DNA of 64,000 nt from Macrophomina tecta. Lineage: Eukaryota > Ascomycota > Dothideomycetes > Botryosphaeriales > Botryosphaeriaceae. Shown here piece by piece: positions 59,526-64,000 of this stretch. A program made the position numbers and the translations under genes. The stretch is from positions 248,001-312,000 of the forward strand of contig JAKSGN010000013.1 in the NCBI GenBank assembly GCA_024180945.1. The letters are read 5' to 3'. Below the pieces are notes generated by a model. It did not search any database and had not been told where the DNA came from. It saw only the letters and a program-made list of their open reading frames with translations. Positions within the stretch are counted from its first letter, which is position 1; each line of letters opens with the position of its first letter.

Positions 59526-59680
59526 TGTTACGACGGACCCGACCGTGTTGGGTTTCAGTCGGTGCGTAAGACCATTCGGCCAACCCCCCCGTCGACTCCT
59601 AGTCGACAAAAGGTTCAGCAATGATCAGCCTGGTGGCTGATCGTGCCCCGACAACTCTATATACAGGTAGGTCCGTAACA
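59526..59680 (-). mobile_element. Solo LTR of the TRIM family
   Basis: 155 bp with TGTTAC...GTAACA ends. It aligns over its whole length with the inverse of the TRIM LTR at 15235: shared blocks include GACCGTGTTGG, TTTCAGTCG, CCATTCGGC, GTCGACAAAAGGT and ACAACTCTATATACAG. The 5-bp duplication CACGA is exact on both sides (59521-59525 and 59681-59685). No interior is present, so it is a recombined solo LTR, or a lone LTR by another route. It shows no sign of RIP. Confidence 0.88.
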
Positions 59681-59685
59681 CACGA

Positions 59686-60204
59686 GAGACGTAACTTACT
59701 GGACAGTCTAAGCTGGGGCGGAGCCACGCGTTTGCCCCATCGAGCTCAGTGTCACTTCCATATGCAGGATAATCGCTTTAACTATGGAAGTTCGGCGGCT
59801 GCGGATGGCGAGAACGCGTGCTCTCCAGTAGCCAGTTCAGATCACCGACTCCGCACACATTTACACCTTCCTCTTACCCGGTTCTGCACATACGGCGCTA
59901 TCTACCTGCGGAATCGGATGCAACGCAAATCTTCGCCCTCCCTCTTCTTCCATCTGCAACATTTAGTAAAGCACAGAGAGCAAATCGTGATGGCACCCGA
60001 GGCGGCATACGGGGCTTCCGTGTTACGGCACAGCCTTCACGGGAGTATAGAAAGGAAGGTGGGGGAGCCTCAGAAGAGATCCCACCTAGAAAGATCGGAT
60101 CACGTGGCTCAGCACGTGGCCTTCCCCACAAGACCCACATGTCGCCCTCAAGAGCCTGGGCTACATAGAGCAATAGTCGCCCAGCGTAGCCACGGCGACA
60201 TCTA
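59686..60204. other. Short spacer to the second transposon block
   Basis: Normal-GC DNA. The 194-codon frame 59621-60205 starts inside the solo LTR and has no domain, so it is not accepted as a gene. The composition switches to AT-rich at about 60205. Confidence 0.4.
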
Positions 60205-61663
60205 GTAATACTAGATTATATATACTTTTCTACTTATATATAAACTACACTTCTTAGATAGCTTTGACCTTCGTGGTTAACTTTAGTAATAATTTATATA
60301 TTATTAGTAATATAGCCTTCGTATATAGTACTTAGTTTTATTACGTATTTAACTTACTCTTACCCTCTTCTTATACCTACTTAAGAAAAACCCCCTTAAT
60401 AGATTTTCTCTCTCTTTAGTATTTAGATTCTTAGAGGTAGAGGCCCGCTTATTATACTTTAACTACTATTCTTATAAGGAGAGGAAGGTTCCGAGATTAA
60501 GTCTTATTAGATAAGGTATTACCCCCTAATAAGTTTAGAAAATAGTAATAGACTCGGTTAATATAGAGAATATTAGCGTAGAATAAAATCGTCTAGCTAT
60601 TCTCTATATACCGATTTCTAGGCCCCCTTAGCCCGCTCGATAGGAGCCAACGGAGCCTACTATAAAAGAACTTATATAGATAATTTAGAAACTATAAGCT
60701 AAGAATCGTATTTTAAGAAGTCGATAGAACTAGGCTACTAGGCTAAGTCCTATAAGGGACCTAACTACTAAGGTTAAGATACTAAAGCTGGACCTTTACT
60801 ATAGAGAGCGTACTAAGACGTAAAGCTTTTTTATATAGCTAGAAGACTATCTATACTTCGCTAAAGAATAATTTAGTAATAATATAAATAAGGTTCGCTA
60901 CGCTAGTACCTTTCTCTAAAGAGTAATAGAAAAGTAGTTTAGACCTTATAAATAAGAAATCTAGAAGAAGCCGTAATAGTAATAATTATCTTAGACCTAG
61001 GCTATCTTCGCTAACTATAGAATATTCGCTAAATAACTATAGAACGCTTTTAGTACTATTAACGAGGCTAAGTATACTAATTAGATTCTTTTTAAGATTT
61101 AGTAGAAAAAGTCCGTACTTAACTATATAACTAAATTTTAAGAAGTAGCCTACGTCGCCGAAAAATACTTAGACTATACGCTTTAATAGCTATACTACCG
61201 CGGCCTAAAGAACGAGATTAAAGAGGCTATATCCTACTATAATAAACTAGAAATACTTCTAGAACTAATCCGCCTAGCTACTAATATAGATAGAAGACGC
61301 ACTAATAGATAGTTTAAAAAGAAGAGTAGCTATTAAGCGAATATAACTAAGCTACGCCGAGAACGTACTACGTTAGAAGAAGAAGATACTATAGCTTTAA
61401 ATATTACTAATCGTTAAGATAATAAGAAAGGGAATAAAAGTCGAAATAATAATAAAAAATCTAAAGAATCTAATCTAAACTAAACGAATAAATAGAAATA
61501 GCGCTATAAAAATTAACTTTATATTATCTATAGTAGTAATAAGTACTTCTCTTCTAAGTGCCCGTAGAACCCTCGTAATAAGAAAGAGAAAAAGTAAACC
61601 TCGAGCGCTTAGCGTAAAGTATTAGTTATATCTCGTTAAGATAACTATAATACGCTATATTAG
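60205..61663 (+). mobile_element. Element E: truncated gypsy LTR plus gag
   Basis: 60205-60456 resembles the last 250 bp of the element C LTR, ending TTATTATA followed by CTTTAACTAC just as in C. The LTR's front is missing. RIP-mutated gag sense follows, with a retrotransposon gag core (about 60850-61310) and a zinc-knuckle relic near 61510-61570 (FSSKCP). The sequence stops at the LTR of element D, which may have landed in E. Confidence 0.65.
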
Positions 61664-62046
61664 TATTACGCTAATACTCTTTCGGGGGGAGGTTAGGCGT
61701 ATCGTCGGGTAGTTTAGGCTTTCTAGGGGCCGTTAAAGTAGATAGGGAAGGTTCACGTAAAGTCTAAAATAAGAATTAATTTAATAAGTTAACTACGAGG
61801 GTCCTAACTACTATAAACGAGTATAGTCTATATATATTAAGTAATTAGTATGATTAGTAGCGATCTATAGTATTAATCTACTAATTAGTACTAATTAGTA
61901 GTCCGAGCTTGCTAAACGAGTGTATAGTAGTTCGGCATATTAGTATTAATAGGTATTCTACCGGATTTGCTCCGAGCTAGTCACGTGGGCGGTAAGTAGA
62001 AGTAGGATTCTGTTATCCCGCCTTTCCGGGCGACTATACCGTAATA
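61664..62046 (-). repeat. 3' LTR of element D (minus orientation)
   Basis: 383 bp on the minus strand, TATTACGGTATAG...GCGTAATA (TG...CA ends with RIP changes). It is preceded, in minus orientation, by the purine tract AGAGGGGGGATAG (62047-62059). The LTR sequence differs from the C/F family. Confidence 0.7.
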
Positions 62047-63417
62047 CTATCCCCCCTCTAGGCAACCTTCGGCCCGAAGGTTAACTATAAAGGTAGCTAT
62101 ACCCTCTTCTTAGTTTTCTTAAGTTTATTTCTTTTACTGTTATATCTAGTTTAGCTCGTTAACACGCGCTTCTTACCCGTATTCTTCGTAACGGTACTAA
62201 CGCTCCTAGATGTTATTTTTTTTATATAGAGAGACCCTACCTTCGTTATCTTATATCGCCGGATTCTAAGAGGTGCTACGAGTATATAAAATAGGGCTAT
62301 CTTTATTTCTTTTCTTCTAATATAACTTCTCCTGCTGAGTTTCGTCGTGTGGATTAATAACGGGACCGGGTACGGGCTTAGATTAAGTAGACCTAGCGCG
62401 AGATCGAAAGAGATAAGGCCGAGATTTAGCGATTATAAGAGAAGGCCTAACGGTTAATTCGTCGTACCGCTACTTCTCGGTCGAAGGTAATTCGCCTATT
62501 ACGAATACTTTCCTTCCTAGATTCCCGGAGTTAAGAGTTATTTAAACGGGAGTTAGCGGCTATTAAGGCTAAGAAGGCATAGAAGGCTTAGAGGTCCTTA
62601 TTATCTAGTTTAGGCGGTAGTAATATAGCGGATTCTAATGGGCTAGTTTCTTAAGAAGCGCCAGTTAACTAGTTTTAGGTATTCTTAACGCCTCCTCCCG
62701 GCTTTACGTTATGGGAGGATACTTTAGGTTTAAGTAGTTAGAATTTCATCGGTAGTATTTCTAGATAAGTCCTTTATAATTAAGGTAAGAGACTAGTTTC
62801 TATAAGAATTTCTAAGGGTTTCCGGCGGGGTCCGTTCCTTTCTATTTAATAAGATACTTATATTAACCGTTAATTTAGTCTCTATTAAGGATTTTTTCTA
62901 CTAGCTATTCTCTATCGGCGTTATCGGGGTATATTTCGATTTCTAGATCGGGTTCGGTATTACTATATACAGGTTCGAGTAAAGAAATATAGAAAACTAA
63001 ATATATATCTACCCGTTCTAGCAATTTAAGTTTAAAGAAAATAGGTAAAAGTTTTTTCTTAATTTAGTAGGGTCCGATCTTCTTATAGTCTAATTTATTA
63101 TTCGATCGTGTTATTTTAATATTTTTTCTAAGGAGCTAGACTTTATCTCCCTTCTTTAGGGGTGGCGATGCCTAGCGCCGTCTATCGTAGTATATAGCTA
63201 TTCGATATGCGGTAAATTTAATATCTCGAGCTAGTTTTTAGTATAATTCGCGTAGCTAATCTACCCTAAGTATAGCTTTCTAGACGAGTACTTCGTAGAT
63301 CTAAGATTCTTCGAAGGCGGTAGAGTCGAATCCGTAGTTAGCGTAGAAGAGCGTGGTTTATATAGTTTCCGTTAATATACTATTATATGCGTATTAGGCT
63401 AGCGGTAGGAGTTCGAC
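62047..63417 (-). mobile_element. Element D interior, 3' part (minus strand gypsy)
   Basis: Reading on the minus strand from 63412: end of the integrase (LPLA, YNS..., FYANYGFDSTAFEE), the GDKV and YKKIGPY blocks of the integrase C-terminus, FYISLLEP near 63000, then a chromodomain near 62770-62900 (VEKILNRD...INGQYKYLIK). A region holding an opposite-strand frame and the purine tract follow. The copy is RIP-mutated. Its upstream part is cut off by element F at 63418. Confidence 0.75.
62210..62760 (+). pseudogene. Antisense coiled-coil frame of element D
   Basis: On the strand opposite to D's pol, between chromodomain and LTR. A frame broken only by TAA/TAG (as expected from CAA/CAG by C-to-T) reads SPDSKRCYEY, SPAEFRRVD, then the heptad-rich REIERDKAEI and EKAQRLIRRTATSRSKVIRLL, then RELAAIKAKKA. 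This predicts a Cys-containing N-terminus and a long coiled coil. Position, orientation and type match the minus-strand frame in element C. Function unknown. Confidence 0.55.
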
Positions 63418-64000
63418 TGTTACGAACCCCCGGGGACAAGGGCTTTATGACCCCACGGGCTGGGAGCCCGCACGGGAAAAGGCACCGCAGGGGCCAGAAA
63501 CCCTCACGGGCAGCAGAGCCGCACGACCAAGGCGCCCGCACGGGAAAACCAGCCTCAAGGGAGGACGGCGCGTACGGACCCAGGCTAGGCAACAACAGAA
63601 GCCCACACGGGAACGACGCCCACGCGGCGCAGCGACACACCAAGGGCAGAATCCCGCAGGGGAAGAATCAGTCACGGAAGTACGCTTGGCCAAACCGGGT
63701 AGTAAGTACAGGAGTATACACCCTTGCCAAGGGCAGGAGATGGAACCCGGGAAACCGACTTTCGAGCACGAAGAACGAACAAGAGAAAGGCGGACATATC
63801 GTCCGCTCATCAAGGAAGAAGTCGGATTCCGGAAAACGGGCATTAGCGCCCAAGTCACGTGGGGCCCACCAGGCCCACTCGAGGATCAGAAGCCTTGGCA
63901 CTGATCCAACTCTCAGATTGATCCAACACCACGACTGATCCAACAGTCGTCCTGATCCCCAGATTGTCATAGCTTTCCTACAGTATATAGAACACACTCA
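63418..64000 (+). mobile_element. Element F: start of an unmutated LTR of the element C family
   Basis: Starts TGTTACGAACCCCCGGGG and aligns with the first 583 bp of the 788-bp LTR of element C. It has intact CpA and TpG sites and no RIP signature. Five bases before it are TCGAC; the matching copy would lie outside the window. It contains repeated CCCGCACGGG-type palindromes, GATCCAAC motifs and, near the end, a TATATAG box. It was inserted in the integrase of element D. The frames here (63387-63938 + and others) are LTR sequence, not genes. The window ends inside the LTR. Confidence 0.85.

Noticed and set aside
59621..60205. 194-codon plus frame after the bZIP gene
   Set aside because: Begins inside the solo LTR and shows no family similarity.
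63387..63938. 183-codon plus frame and long minus frames at 63383-63997
   Set aside because: They lie in the LTR of element F, which aligns with the noncoding LTRs of element C.

Overview
The window looks like nuclear DNA of a filamentous ascomycete (Pezizomycotina, most likely Dothideomycetes; the class is an inference). Genes are GC-rich and carry short GT-AG introns of about 48-170 nt. Transposon blocks are AT-rich with CpA and TpG nearly absent and TAA/TAG everywhere, which is the signature of repeat-induced point mutation (RIP).

Layout. 1-8.5 kb is a housekeeping segment: 40S ribosomal protein S2 (-), a PPZ-type Ser/Thr phosphatase (-), an aldehyde dehydrogenase (-), and a divergent N-terminal protein methyltransferase (+). 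9.6-10.8 kb is the front of a decayed epoxide hydrolase gene. 10799-33784 is a single 23-kb insertion built like a Russian doll. A small hAT-like DNA element (24-bp inverted ends, 8-bp target duplication) holds Ty3/gypsy element A (AGTAG duplication). A holds a 628-bp TRIM (ATAAA duplication) and gypsy element B (ctaga/ctagg). B holds gypsy element C (CTCTA, 788-bp LTRs). The rest of the epoxide hydrolase resumes directly after the insertion. 34-37 kb is a gene graveyard: a FAD monooxygenase relic, a DUF7924-like relic and unassigned coding scraps. An intron-containing tRNA-Glu(CTC) follows at 38.65 kb.

40.2-44.4 kb holds a Zn2Cys6 transcription factor (+) and a 14-TM-type MFS exporter (-), tail to tail. 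46.6-47.8 kb is an SMP-30/gluconolactonase-like gene (+). About 8.4 kb without a recognisable gene leads to a bZIP transcription factor (+, 56.25-57.9 kb). A solo LTR of the TRIM family (-) lies at 59.5 kb. From 60.2 kb to the end is a second transposon block: a truncated gypsy gag (E), the 3' end of a minus-strand gypsy (D), and, inserted in D, the start of an unmutated LTR (F) of the same family as C. F gives an internal reference for how strongly C was mutated.

The intact genes form no single pathway; the regulator-exporter pair at 40-44 kb is the only plausible functional unit. The most notable items are the nested insertion that splits the epoxide hydrolase, the TRIM and its dispersed solo LTR, an antisense coiled-coil frame shared by elements C and D, and a possible dual-targeted aldehyde dehydrogenase. 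Splice sites were read by eye. No alignment, profile search or composition calculation could be run.
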